From NCBI RefSeq assembly GCF_009455625.1, contig NZ_QPEQ01000002.1, forward strand, positions 62,001 through 126,000: 64,000 nucleotides of DNA. The letters run 5' to 3'. The stretch's first letter is position 1. Each line of letters opens with the position of its first letter. The notes beneath the pieces are model-generated. The model was not told the DNA's origin, searched no databases, and saw only the letters and a program-made list of their open reading frames with translations. Source of the DNA: Paraburkholderia bonniea (lineage in GTDB: Bacteria > Pseudomonadota > Gammaproteobacteria > Burkholderiales > Burkholderiaceae). A program made the translations under genes and the position numbers. Below, one piece after another: positions 33,635 through 53,896 of this stretch.

Positions 33635-35400
33635 TCAAGATTTTTTATTCTTGTTCTTTTTTCCTGCGTTTGATCCGTTGTTATTGCCGTTACTGCTTTC
33701 ACTTTTAGATGCAGCTTGAGCCGCCGTGGCTGGTGCGGCCGCTGGTTTTGGCGTGAGTTTAGCGGCGAGTGCTTTTTCATCACTTGACGGCGTCAGGAGC
33801 GCGATGCTTGCAAACTGGTCCAGATACAGTTTTACGCTGTCTCGTACCGTCTTCTTGAGATCTTCCTGCGTATTCATCACGTGCGTACCAATCGAGGCTG
33901 GCAGTTGAATGGTTGCCGCGTAGGAGGCATAGAGCGCATCGACCAGTTCATCAACTGTCCGTGTGCCATCGAGTAACGCTAGCAGGTCTCTCTCACCTGA
34001 ATCGAACCTGGCAAGGGGTTCGTGCCAGCCGTTTGAGATACTAAGCGGCAACTGTTTGTCAGCAGTGAACTCCGCCAGCTTGCGGATGACGGGATCGACG
34101 TGCGGGCGAGTTGAAGGCGTGAGCGTGCCGAGCATAACGGGATCGACACGGAACTTCAGCACCCCGCTGGTCAGAAATGACTGGATGGTTTCGAGTGCGA
34201 CGGCTTCGGCCACTGGTTGCGTCGCGGGCTGGTCTTCATAGTGCTGCGACACGTGCTTGACAATCTCGTCGACCGACACGCTGGAAGGCCATGCATCGTT
34301 AAGCATCTTGACCACCAGCGCGGGAACAGGACGCGAGGTGAAGAGCGAGATGCCAGAGCGTGTTTTCCAGGTATCCGGATTTTCAGGGTCAGGCGTTGAC
34401 ACGCATGCCACGTGCAGCTTGCGCATCCGGTCCCAGTTAAGCCGGTAGGCAATGTTGGGGACGTGCTGCTGACGTACCAGCAGTGTCTGGCGAAACGTGC
34501 GGTTCGAAATAAAGTCGAGCAATTGCTCCAGCACCACCTGGCTGCCGCCACATTCCTGCAGCAGCGGCTCAGCTATTTCTTTGGGGTGGTTGCTCAGGAA
34601 CATCGACACAATATTGGCCTCGGCCAGATAGTCCAGCTTTTCCGTTCTGGCTGCTGCGATGAAATCCTGGAAGTAGTACGGGTTGTTGCAGCGCTCAAGA
34701 TATTCATGGGCGAGGTAATACGAGTCGTGTTCGCGGATGCTCTTGATGTTGTCTTCCATGACTTTCTGCAGCAGGCTTCCGGGCGACGCGTTGTCGTGCA
34801 TGAAGTCGACCAGGCCGCGTGCATAGGCCAGGCGCTCGCTCTCAGGGCGGCCAGCGGCGCGCAGCAGCATCGCATCACGCACGATTTCTTTGGCTTTCCA
34901 GCCGGGATAGGCGTTGTAGCTGATATACGCGATGCCATTGGTGCTCAGGCATTCGCCGCAAATTCGCAGGATCGCCGCACGGACGTCTTCGGGCACCCAG
35001 CTATACACGCCGTGGCAGATGATGTAGTCGAATTGCCCGATGCTTTTGTCGAGATCGGCAATGCTGCCTTGCTTCAGCGTGATGTTCTTGAGGCCGGTGG
35101 CCTCGATGGCTTGCTGCCCCACACCAACTTGCACCCCGGAAAGGTCAATGCCGACTACCGTGGCACCCGGATGGCGTGCGGCAAACGGAATGATGTTGCC
35201 GCCCGCCGCACATCCCAGCTCTAGCACCCGTGCATTTGCCGGGGGCATAGATCGAGACCAAACAGGTAGGCGACGCTATGGAGTTGCTCAGGCGCGGTTT
35301 GTGGAAACGGATTGGAGGTGTAGGGAAGAGCGTCGTAATGTTCGGCGATGGCTTCAGTGGTGTTAATTGCTTCCGTTACAGCAGTTTTTGTTTGCGTCAT
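33635..35400 (-). CDS. SAM methyltransferase with regulatory domain (PKMT-like), apparent frameshift
   Basis: The first 51 codons lie in one frame from ATG 35400 (TEAIAEHYDALPYTSNPFP, then AYLFGLDL). The rest continues in another frame from 35248 with the SAM-binding motif ARVLELGCAAGGNIIPFA and VVGIDLS. One extra G in the G5 run at 35241-35245 would join them, so this is a one-base deletion or sequencing error. Downstream is a methyltransferase regulatory domain and a C-terminal helical region, ending in a low-complexity tail (NGNNNGSNAGKKNKNKKS). The overall architecture of about 588 residues resembles PKMT-type protein lysine methyltransferases, such as those modifying rickettsial outer membrane proteins. 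Substrate here is unknown; the adjacent autotransporter is a speculative candidate. Tandem terminators follow. Confidence 0.8.
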
Positions 35401-35524
35401 AACTTTAAGGGGCCTCTGTCAGGGAATCAGGAAATAGAACTGGCCTGATCTTTTCAAGATCGAGAGGCTTAATCAATAAGACAGATCTCATTTACATCCG
35501 TATTTTGAAAGGTTTGTAAATAAT

Positions 35525-37372
35525 TCAGTGCTGCCGGGATGAGGGGGCGGATTGGTAGGCTGGCGGCGCAGAGCCTTGTGGCGTAAGGCTGTGCGGCATG
35601 CCGCGAGTTTCGTTGACGATCGTACCGTTATCGAGTTTCAGCACGCGGTCGGCCAGCGTGAAGTAGCGGTCATCGTGGGTCACGACCACCACGGTTTTGC
35701 CGCGAGCGCGTAATTCCGGCAAAAGTTGTTCATAAAACACGGCCTTGAACGCAGGGTCTTGATCGGCCGCCCATTCGTCGAACAAATAAAACGGCCGGTC
35801 TTCGAGATAGGCCACCACCAGCGCCAGACGCTTGCGCTGGCCAGTCGAAAGCGCCCGGGTAGAAAAGCGCCCATCCACCACCTGAACTTTGTGTTCCAGC
35901 GCGAGCTGGGCCAGCAGTGCATTGGCTCGGGCATCGGCGCTGGCGCGTGAGGCTTCGGTGGGATCGACGATGCCCAGCAGCGCATCGAATAAATGAAAGT
36001 CGTTGAACACAGTCGAAAAGCGTTCGCGGTATTGCGCCCGCCCGGATGCTGGGAGCGTGATGCCATCCACTTCGATCACGCCTTCCTCGGGTTCGTACAA
36101 ACCGGTAATCACTTTGGCCAGCGTGGTTTTGCCGCTGCCATTGCCGCCGACGATGAAGACCAGCTCACCTGGTTTGAAGGTCAGGTTGATCGGTCCGATG
36201 CGAAACATGCGCTCGTCGCGTTCGTGGAAATACGCGTGCGTCACGCCACGCAGCGTCAGCGTGGAAAACTCAGCGGATGGTGTGACCTCAGCCGCGCTGT
36301 TGGTCCTGCTGTTGCTGCTGTTGCTGCCGTGGGTGGGGCCGCTGGTGACGGTTGAGGTGGCTGATGTAACTGATGCGGCTGATGCCGCTAATGCAGGTGG
36401 ATCGAATTCGGCCAGCACGGTTTCGATCCGTTCTAGCGAGACGCGTGCGGCGTTGACGGTGGGCAGGTTGTTCAACAGGCCATCGAGCGGGATTAGCAGG
36501 AACAGAAACACGATCACATAGCTGGCCGCCGCCTGCGGGCTGGCGTGTGTGCCCATGGTTGGCCAGAAGGTTGCCAGGCCGAGAAAGACATAAAACAGAA
36601 ACACGATCCAGCCGACCCCCACCGCATACGCGATAAACGCGCGACGCCGGTGATCGCGCACTTCGGCAATCGCCGCGCCTAGCTGCCCATCAACGAACTG
36701 GGCGGCGCGCGCGCGATGCAGCTTGAGCTCTTTTGCGCCCGCAAAGAGCGAGCCGAGATAGCCAAACAGACGGTCTTGCGCGTGGCCTGCTGCTTCGAGC
36801 GCGGCGAGCGCGCGGATGTCGCCCAGCCGGTAGCCCAGCGAGCCGATCACGATGGCGCTCAACGCCAGCAGGCAAACTGGCCAGGACAGCCAGGCCAGAT
36901 AAGCGAGGCAGCCCACGACGATGGAGCCGTGCATGACGATGTTGGGCAGCGCGAAAAACAGCATGGAGACGTTGGTGGCGTCGTCGGTCAGGATCGACTG
37001 CACTGGCGCGGCTCCGACCCGCTCGACGTCGCGCAGCTCAGCGGCGGCGACTCGCTCAGCGGCATGGCGGCGCATCTGGCTCATGGTGTCTTGCGACAGC
37101 CCGGCAAACAGCACACCCGAGAGAATCCGCGCCAGCAGTGCGATCACGGCACAAGCCGCGAAGCGCAGTGCCAACGATGAGTTGGCTGCGCTGGGCGCGC
37201 TCAGCGCCTGGTTCAGGGTGGCGACCAGCAACACACTGGAAGCGCCATTCGCCACGCACGCCATCAGTGCGAGCGCGAGCGTGCCGCGTGAGCGGCGCAG
37301 CAGCGTGAGCAGCAAACGGGTCGCGGGGCGCTCGGGGTTGGCGGGGCGGGGCGGGGCAGAAGTGGCAGTCAT
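35525..37372 (-). CDS. orbE: PvdE-type ABC exporter of the siderophore precursor, OrbE
   Basis: This 615-residue cyclic-peptide-export-type ABC transporter has an N-terminal membrane domain beginning TRLLLTLLRRSRGTLALAL and six predicted helices. The ATPase has Walker A FIVGGNGSGKTTL, signature LSTGQRKRLAL and a divergent Walker B YLFDEWAADQDP, typical of the PvdE/SyrD family. A Ser/Thr/Asn-rich insertion lies between the two domains. In pseudomonads PvdE moves the acylated precursor to the periplasm. The long upstream frame to 37588 is translated heptamer repeat, so ATG 37372 (or 37378) is taken. An OrbS-type promoter lies at 37663-37687, divergent from orbI. Confidence 0.92.
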   Translation of the reverse strand: MTATSAPPRPANPERPATRLLLTLLRRSRGTLALALMACVANGASSVLLVATLNQALSAPSAANSSLALRFAACAVIALLARILSGVLFAGLSQDTMSQMRRHAAERVAAAELRDVERVGAAPVQSILTDDATNVSMLFFALPNIVMHGSIVVGCLAYLAWLSWPVCLLALSAIVIGSLGYRLGDIRALAALEAAGHAQDRLFGYLGSLFAGAKELKLHRARAAQFVDGQLGAAIAEVRDHRRRAFIAYAVGVGWIVFLFYVFLGLATFWPTMGTHASPQAAASYVIVFLFLLIPLDGLLNNLPTVNAARVSLERIETVLAEFDPPALAASAASVTSATSTVTSGPTHGSNSSNSRTNSAAEVTPSAEFSTLTLRGVTHAYFHERDERMFRIGPINLTFKPGELVFIVGGNGSGKTTLAKVITGLYEPEEGVIEVDGITLPASGRAQYRERFSTVFNDFHLFDALLGIVDPTEASRASADARANALLAQLALEHKVQVVDGRFSTRALSTGQRKRLALVVAYLEDRPFYLFDEWAADQDPAFKAVFYEQLLPELRARGKTVVVVTHDDRYFTLADRVLKLDNGTIVNETRGMPHSLTPQGSAPPAYQSAPSSRQH

Positions 37373-37450
37373 CGGCATGAGTTGGGCGAGTAAGGCAGGA
37401 ACCTGAGTCAGGCATGAAGCGTATGGAACGCATGGGGCGCGAAACGCAGA

Positions 37451-37527
37451 GCACGAAGCACGAAGCACGAAGCACGAAGCACGAAGCACGAAGCACGAAG
37501 CACAGGGCACAGGGCACAGGGCACAGG
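37451..37527. repeat. Heptanucleotide repeats in the orbE leader
   Basis: Seven copies of GCACGAA (37451-37499) are followed by four of GCACAGG (37500-37527), lying between the OrbS-type promoter and the orbE start. A 7-bp unit changes frame and leader length when copies are gained or lost. Confidence 0.95.
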
Positions 37528-37662
37528 GCAAGAAGCGCAAACAAAACAGAAAACAGCCCAGCAACGCGCTGCAGAAACGGCGTGGCACCAGGGCGCAGCG
37601 GAGTCAGCACAAACCCACAGGGTCTGGCGCTCAGATAAAAAAGCGCGGGGTTCAAGCAGTAA

Positions 37663-37687
37663 GACGAGTGAGCGGCCTGGAATTTTA
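37663..37687 (-). promoter_or_regulatory. OrbS-dependent promoter of orbE
   Basis: On the minus strand TAAA (37687-37684), 17 nt and CGTC (37666-37663). It implies a leader of roughly 285 nt to ATG 37372. Confidence 0.7.
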
Positions 37688-37814
37688 GGAATTCAGCGCG
37701 AACGGGAACCAATGCATGTACCAGCGCGCTGCCATGACTAGGCATTGAGCGAGAGCGGCTTTTATAACGTTATGCGAAACGAATAAGTATTTAGGAGTAT
37801 TTGCATGACAGGGG

Positions 37815-37839
37815 TAAATATTTCGCCATGTAGTTCGTC
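37815..37839 (+). promoter_or_regulatory. OrbS-dependent promoter of orbI
   Basis: TAAA 37815-37818, 17-nt spacer, CGTC 37836-37839, preceded by GGGG as in the orbH promoter. It lies 157 bp before the orbI ATG. Confidence 0.75.
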
Positions 37840-37995
37840 ACCTGAGTGAAGCCGCTGTTATTCGGCGTGCATTAATTTTGGCCCGTGAGGTTGGCGTTGC
37901 CGCTTTTCAGCCTGGTTGAATCCGATTGCATCTGAATTCGATTGAACCAGGCTGAACCTGGCAGCGTGGTGGCTCTACCGAAGGATTACCCGCGT

Positions 37996-48716
<10,721 letters not shown>

Positions 48717-48727
48717 GGATTCGTTGC

Positions 48728-51700
48728 ATGAAAAACACCCCTGATTTGCTGGCGCTGGCCAGCCGCTTCGCACAGTTGCCCGAGACCCAGCGCGCGCTGT
48801 TTATGCAAAAGCTCGACGCAGCAGGGATCGACTTTCGCCTGCTGCCGATCCCGCCGCGGGCGGCACGTGCGTTGCCAGTGCCTGCTTCGTTCGCCCAGAG
48901 CCGTTTATGGCTGCACGCGCGCATCGTCGATGAAGCGGCGGCGTATCACATCACAGGCCAACTGAAGCTGGATGGCCCGCTTGAGCTCAATGCGCTGCGC
49001 TACGCGTTCGATGCGCTGGTGGCGCGTCACGAAGCGTTGCGCACGACCTTCGCAGCCAACCCTGACGGCAGTGTTGAGCAGTGCATCCAGGCACCGGTGC
49101 GCTGCCCCTGGCGCAGCACCGATGTGAGCCAGGTGCCACTGGCCCAGCGTGACCTGGCCGCGCGTCAGGCCGCCGCCACTGATCTGGCACAGCCTTTCGA
49201 TCTGGCGCATGACCCGATGCTGCGCGTGCATCTGGTGCGCCTCAGCGCGAGCGCGCACTGGCTGGTGCTGACGCTGCATCACATCGCAGCTGATGGCTGG
49301 TCGATGGAGGTGTTGCTCGAAGAACTCGCGCGGTTCTATCACGCGTATACACAGCGCACGCCCGTGACGCTGGCACCGCTGGCGGTGCAGTACGCCGACT
49401 ACGCGCTATGGCAGCGCCGCTGGTTAAGCGCAGGCGAGGGCGAGCGCCAGCTCGCGTACTGGCGCACCCGGCTGGATCCGCAAGCGGGCGTGCCCGCGTT
49501 GCCCGCCAGCGCCCCTCGGCCAACGCAGCGCAGCGCCAGAGGCGGCCGTCACTACTTTGCCTTCGAAGCTACCGCTGTTAGCCAGGTGCGAACGCTGGCC
49601 GAGGCGCAGCGCGCGACGCCGTTCGCCGTGCTGCTGGCCGCGTTGCATGCATGGCTGGCCCGTGCCACCGGCGAGCGCCAGATCCAGATTGGCGTGCCCG
49701 CCGCCAACCGCGAGCGGCCCGAGACCGTCGGGCTGATTGGTTTCTTTGTGAATACGCTAGTCATCAGCGTGGCGGTGACGCCGCAGATGAGCTTCCGGGC
49801 GTTGGTGCAGGCCGTACAGCAGGCACTGGTGGAAGGCCAGTCGCACCAGGACGTGCCATTCGAGCAGATCGTCGAAGCGCTGGGCGTGACCCGCAGCGCC
49901 AGCCACCACCCGCTGTTTCAGGTGATGGCCACGTATGCCGTGCGGCGCGCGTTGCCTGCGCTGGGCGAGGTGCAGGTGACGGAGATGCCGGTTGGCGCTC
50001 CTTACGCCAAGTTCGATCTGAGCCTGGGGCTGGAAGAACGCGAAGACGGCGCACTGGACGCCACGCTGGTCTATGCCACTGATTTATTCGAGGCCGAAGC
50101 CATCGAGCAGATTGCGGCCCAGTACACCCAGCTCGTGAGCCATGCCCTGGCGCAGCCAGAGACCCGGATCGGCGAACTCGACTGGATCAGTCCCGCACAA
50201 CGGCAGCAGCTTGATGCATGGAATCACTACCGTCCCAATCACGCGCCGTGGTTCACGGTGCAGGAACAGATTGCGCACCTCGCGCAAGCCGCGCCCGAGG
50301 CGCAGGCGCTGAGCGATGCGCAAGGCAGCCTGACGCGAGCTGAGCTGGAGATCCGGGCTCAGCGCCTGGCTCAACGTCTGGTGGCAGCCGGGGTACGGCC
50401 CGAGACTCGGGTTGGCATCGCAGTTGGCCGCTCGACGGAGCTCTTTATCGGCTTGCTGGCGATCCTGAAAGCAGGGGGCGCGTTCGTGCCGCTGGACCCG
50501 ACTCATCCGCGCGAACGCCTCGCCTATATCGTCGAAGACGCGGGCATTGAACAAGTGATTACACAACGCCGCCACGTGCCGAAGCTGCCATTGCGCCCCG
50601 GCATCCGGGTCTGGCTGACGGACGCCGATGCCGAGCTTGCCGTTGAGGCGGAGGCTCAGGCTCAGGCCGAGGTCAATTCCCGCACCGCCGCTGCCAGCCA
50701 GGCCACGCCATTGCCCGCGCACTTTGGCGCGACGCAGGCGGCGTATCTGATTTACACCTCAGGCTCAACCGGCAAGCCCAAAGGCGTGGTGGTCGAACAC
50801 GCCGCCCTGGCGATGCACAGCGCCGCTATCGTCGCCCGTTACGGCATGCGCGCCGATGACCGGGTGCTGCATTTCATGTCGATCAATTTCGATGGCGCGC
50901 ATGAATGCTGGATGGCACCGCTGACGGTGGGCATTCCAATTCGTATCACCGATGACGAGCTTTGGTCGCCCGCGCAAACCTGCCAGACGATGGCGCTGGA
51001 AGGCGTGACGATGGCTGCGTTTCCCCCGGGTTACGCGGTGCAGATGGGCGAATGGGCCAGCGTTCATGGTGCGCCACCCGCGCTGCGCTCGCTGACTGTC
51101 GGCGGCGAAGCCACCTCACGTGAAGCCTTCGCTGCATTGCGCCGTGCGTTTCCAGAGACGCGCATCGTTAACGGTTACGGTCCAACTGAGACCGTGATTA
51201 CCCCGTTGCTATGGATGATCGACGCGCACGCCGATGCCTCGGGTGTCGACGCTGCGTATTTGCCGATTGGCACGCCGGTTGGTGAGCGCACCGCGCATGT
51301 GCTGGATGCCCAGGGGCAGCCGCTGCCACCTGGCGTGACGGGCGAGCTTTATCTGGGCGGCACCGGTGTGGCGCGCGGCTATCACGCGCGTGCTGCGTTG
51401 ACCGCCGAGCGTTTTGTGCCTGATCCGTTTGGTGCGCCAGGGGCCCGGCTGTATCAAACAGGCGACCTCGTGCGACGGCGCATGGATGGCGTGCTGGAGT
51501 TTGTTGGGCGCATCGACCACCAAGTGAAGCTGCGCGGTTTGCGCATCGAGCTGGGCGAGATCGAAGCGCGGCTCGCTGCGCACGCTGACGTCCGCGATGC
51601 CGTGGCGCTGGTGCGCGGCAACGGCAGCGACGCGCTGCTGGTGGCATATGTCGAACTGGCTGCGGAGGCCGCGCGGCGCGTCTCACGCACCGATGGTGAA

Positions 51701-53896
51701 ACGCTGGCGGCGCATCTGCGCTGCACGCTGCCGGACTACATGGTGCCGAGCCAGATCGTGGTGCTCGAGGCACTACCGCGTAACGCCAACCGCAAGATCG
51801 ACCGCGCCGCGCTGCCCGCACCAGTGCGCGCCGAGCGGGCTTTTATCGCGCCCGCAGCTGGTGCTGAAACTGCGCTGGCGCATATCTGGTGTGAGGTGTT
51901 AGGGCTTGAGCGCGTGGGCCGCGCCGATCATTTCTTTGAACTAGGCGGGCATTCGCTCGCGGCAGTGAGCGTGGCCACACGCGTGGCCGACAGATTGGGG
52001 CACCAGATCGCGGTGCGGACACTGTTCGAAGCGCCGACGCTCAGCCTGTATGCCCAGCACGTGATGCAAGCACCACGCGTGGCGCGGGCTGCCGCATCGC
52101 TCACGGCTTCTGCTGCTGGCTCGGCCGCGCCGGATCAAACCGTGCCGCACGCGGCAGCGAACGAGGCCTATGCCGACACCGATGCCGATGCCGATGCCGA
52201 TGGCAGCGTACGTCTGAGCGCGGCTCAACGCGGCTTGTGGTTTCTCTGGCGCAACCAGCCGGAAAGCGCCGCCTACAACATTCCACTCGCGCTGCGTTTG
52301 CGCGGTCCGCTGAAGCTCGATGCGCTGCAAACGGCGTTCGAGCACAGCGCGCGCCGTCATCCGGTGCTGCGGGCGTGTCTGGTGCCCGTGCCGGGCGAGG
52401 GCGCACGTCTAAAGCGCGAAGCAGTTAGCACGCTGGCGCTAGGCCGAGTAGACCTGCGGGCGTTGCCATCGCTCGCGCAACGCGAAGCCGAGGCGGCTCG
52501 CCTGACGGATGCCGACGCGCTAGCGCCATTCGATCTTTACGCCGCGCCGTTATGGCGCGTGCGCGTGCTGTGCTTGGGGCCACAGGACTACGTGCTATCG
52601 CTGGTGATTCATCACATCGTGGCCGATGGCCAGTCGCTCGAAACCTGGCTCGACGAATTACGCGAGGCGTACCACGCCGTGCTGAGTGGCGCGCTACCAG
52701 AGACCGTGACGCCACGTGCAGAGCCGGTGGCTTTACTAGACGGATATGAGGCTCATGACCATGCCCATGACTTGCAGTTCTGGCGCACCACGCTGGCGGA
52801 TCTGACGCGGTTGCCATTGCCGCTTCCGCTTTCGGCACGTGTGAACGCGAACACCAGCACCAGCACCAGCACCAGCACCAGCACCAGCACCAGCATCGCG
52901 CCGCAATGGCAGGCGGGCCGCTTCGCTTTTAGCTTCGACAGCAGCCTGATGCAACGCGCCAAAGCGCTGGCGCACAGCGCCCACGCAACCTTGCCGATGC
53001 TGTTGCATGCGGTGCTGAATACCGCGCTGCTACACGCCACGGGCGTGCGCGACCAGGCCGTAGGCGTGCTGGCCTCGCTACGCGACAGCGGTGAAGCCAA
53101 AACCCTCGGGCTGTTTATCAACGCGGTGGTGGTGCGCACCGTGATGCCGTCAACGCTGCAACCACAGGCCATCCTGAGAGCCGTGCGCGATGCCGCGCTT
53201 GAGGCCTACGCGCACGCCGCGACGCCCTTCGCCCAAGTGGTGCAAGCAGTGCGCGCCGAACGCACGCCACATGGCAATCCGCTGTTTCAGGTGATGTTCA
53301 ATTATTTGCGCCCAGGCACCAGCAGCACGTGCGACTGGGACGGCCTGACGCTGGAAGGTTTTAACGAAGAAGTCCGTCACCGGGTGGTGTTCGATCTCGA
53401 ACTCGATCTGGTCGAACATGCCGACGGCCATGTCAGCGGCGCGTTTTCTTATGCCAGTGAACGGGTTGATCAAGCATTCGTGCAGCAGTTGCTACAGACC
53501 TATCTGGCGTTGACAACATGCTTCATCGAAGCACCTCAGGCACTGCTCGAACTGCCGTTTGAACGTCAGCCAGAACATGCGAACGATGTTTCATCTGTGC
53601 TTGTGCCCGTGCTGGCATCGCTGCCACCAGACGCGGAGCAAGCCGCCAGCGCGTTACAGCGTCTCGCGGCGAGCGTGTTCGGCCGCGCCACGCTGGCGCT
53701 CGACGCGAATCTGTTTGAAGCCGGAGCCAGTTCATTCGATGTGGTGCGCCTGGTCGATGCGGCGCAAGCGTTGGGATATCGCCTGTCGATTGCCGATGTG
53801 TTCCAGCATCAGACGCTCGCAGGCCTCGCTCACTGGCTCGTGGCCAGCACCGCCAGCGGTCATGCAACAGAGGAGGTGCGTGATGTCCAGTCGTAA
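48728..53896 (+). CDS. orbJ: Siderophore NRPS OrbJ (C-A-T-C-T)
   Basis: This 1722-residue protein starts 11 bp after orbI. It opens with a short docking-like N-terminus. C1 has LHHIAADGWSMEVLL (about residue 180). The A domain has YLIYTSGSTGKPKG and NGYGPTETVITPL, and its specificity region (HFMSINFDGAHECW) resembles A1 of OrbI, so the same or a similar hydroxyornithine substrate is likely. T1 is ELGGHSLAAVSVA, the terminal C domain VIHHIVADGQSLETWL, and a final carrier-like domain ends the protein (LFEAGASSFDVVRLVD). There is no thioesterase. In ornibactin and malleobactin assembly the chain ends as a putrescine amide, so the terminal C-T part may take part in amine release. Repeats at 52178-52203 (Asp-Ala) and 52852-52894 (Thr-Ser) sit between or within domains. 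Confidence 0.95.
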   Translation: MKNTPDLLALASRFAQLPETQRALFMQKLDAAGIDFRLLPIPPRAARALPVPASFAQSRLWLHARIVDEAAAYHITGQLKLDGPLELNALRYAFDALVARHEALRTTFAANPDGSVEQCIQAPVRCPWRSTDVSQVPLAQRDLAARQAAATDLAQPFDLAHDPMLRVHLVRLSASAHWLVLTLHHIAADGWSMEVLLEELARFYHAYTQRTPVTLAPLAVQYADYALWQRRWLSAGEGERQLAYWRTRLDPQAGVPALPASAPRPTQRSARGGRHYFAFEATAVSQVRTLAEAQRATPFAVLLAALHAWLARATGERQIQIGVPAANRERPETVGLIGFFVNTLVISVAVTPQMSFRALVQAVQQALVEGQSHQDVPFEQIVEALGVTRSASHHPLFQVMATYAVRRALPALGEVQVTEMPVGAPYAKFDLSLGLEEREDGALDATLVYATDLFEAEAIEQIAAQYTQLVSHALAQPETRIGELDWISPAQRQQLDAWNHYRPNHAPWFTVQEQIAHLAQAAPEAQALSDAQGSLTRAELEIRAQRLAQRLVAAGVRPETRVGIAVGRSTELFIGLLAILKAGGAFVPLDPTHPRERLAYIVEDAGIEQVITQRRHVPKLPLRPGIRVWLTDADAELAVEAEAQAQAEVNSRTAAASQATPLPAHFGATQAAYLIYTSGSTGKPKGVVVEHAALAMHSAAIVARYGMRADDRVLHFMSINFDGAHECWMAPLTVGIPIRITDDELWSPAQTCQTMALEGVTMAAFPPGYAVQMGEWASVHGAPPALRSLTVGGEATSREAFAALRRAFPETRIVNGYGPTETVITPLLWMIDAHADASGVDAAYLPIGTPVGERTAHVLDAQGQPLPPGVTGELYLGGTGVARGYHARAALTAERFVPDPFGAPGARLYQTGDLVRRRMDGVLEFVGRIDHQVKLRGLRIELGEIEARLAAHADVRDAVALVRGNGSDALLVAYVELAAEAARRVSRTDGETLAAHLRCTLPDYMVPSQIVVLEALPRNANRKIDRAALPAPVRAERAFIAPAAGAETALAHIWCEVLGLERVGRADHFFELGGHSLAAVSVATRVADRLGHQIAVRTLFEAPTLSLYAQHVMQAPRVARAAASLTASAAGSAAPDQTVPHAAANEAYADTDADADADGSVRLSAAQRGLWFLWRNQPESAAYNIPLALRLRGPLKLDALQTAFEHSARRHPVLRACLVPVPGEGARLKREAVSTLALGRVDLRALPSLAQREAEAARLTDADALAPFDLYAAPLWRVRVLCLGPQDYVLSLVIHHIVADGQSLETWLDELREAYHAVLSGALPETVTPRAEPVALLDGYEAHDHAHDLQFWRTTLADLTRLPLPLPLSARVNANTSTSTSTSTSTSTSIAPQWQAGRFAFSFDSSLMQRAKALAHSAHATLPMLLHAVLNTALLHATGVRDQAVGVLASLRDSGEAKTLGLFINAVVVRTVMPSTLQPQAILRAVRDAALEAYAHAATPFAQVVQAVRAERTPHGNPLFQVMFNYLRPGTSSTCDWDGLTLEGFNEEVRHRVVFDLELDLVEHADGHVSGAFSYASERVDQAFVQQLLQTYLALTTCFIEAPQALLELPFERQPEHANDVSSVLVPVLASLPPDAEQAASALQRLAASVFGRATLALDANLFEAGASSFDVVRLVDAAQALGYRLSIADVFQHQTLAGLAHWLVASTASGHATEEVRDVQS
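52852..52894 (+). repeat. 6-bp tandem repeat in orbJ (CACCAG)
   Basis: About seven copies encode Ser-Thr dipeptides inside the terminal C domain. Confidence 0.9.

Noticed and set aside
37378..37588. Long N-terminal extension of OrbE
   Set aside because: It translates heptamer repeats (CFVLRAS-type) and has no counterpart in the PvdE family; the ATG at 37372 or 37378 fits the family start. It is not fully excluded as translated sequence.
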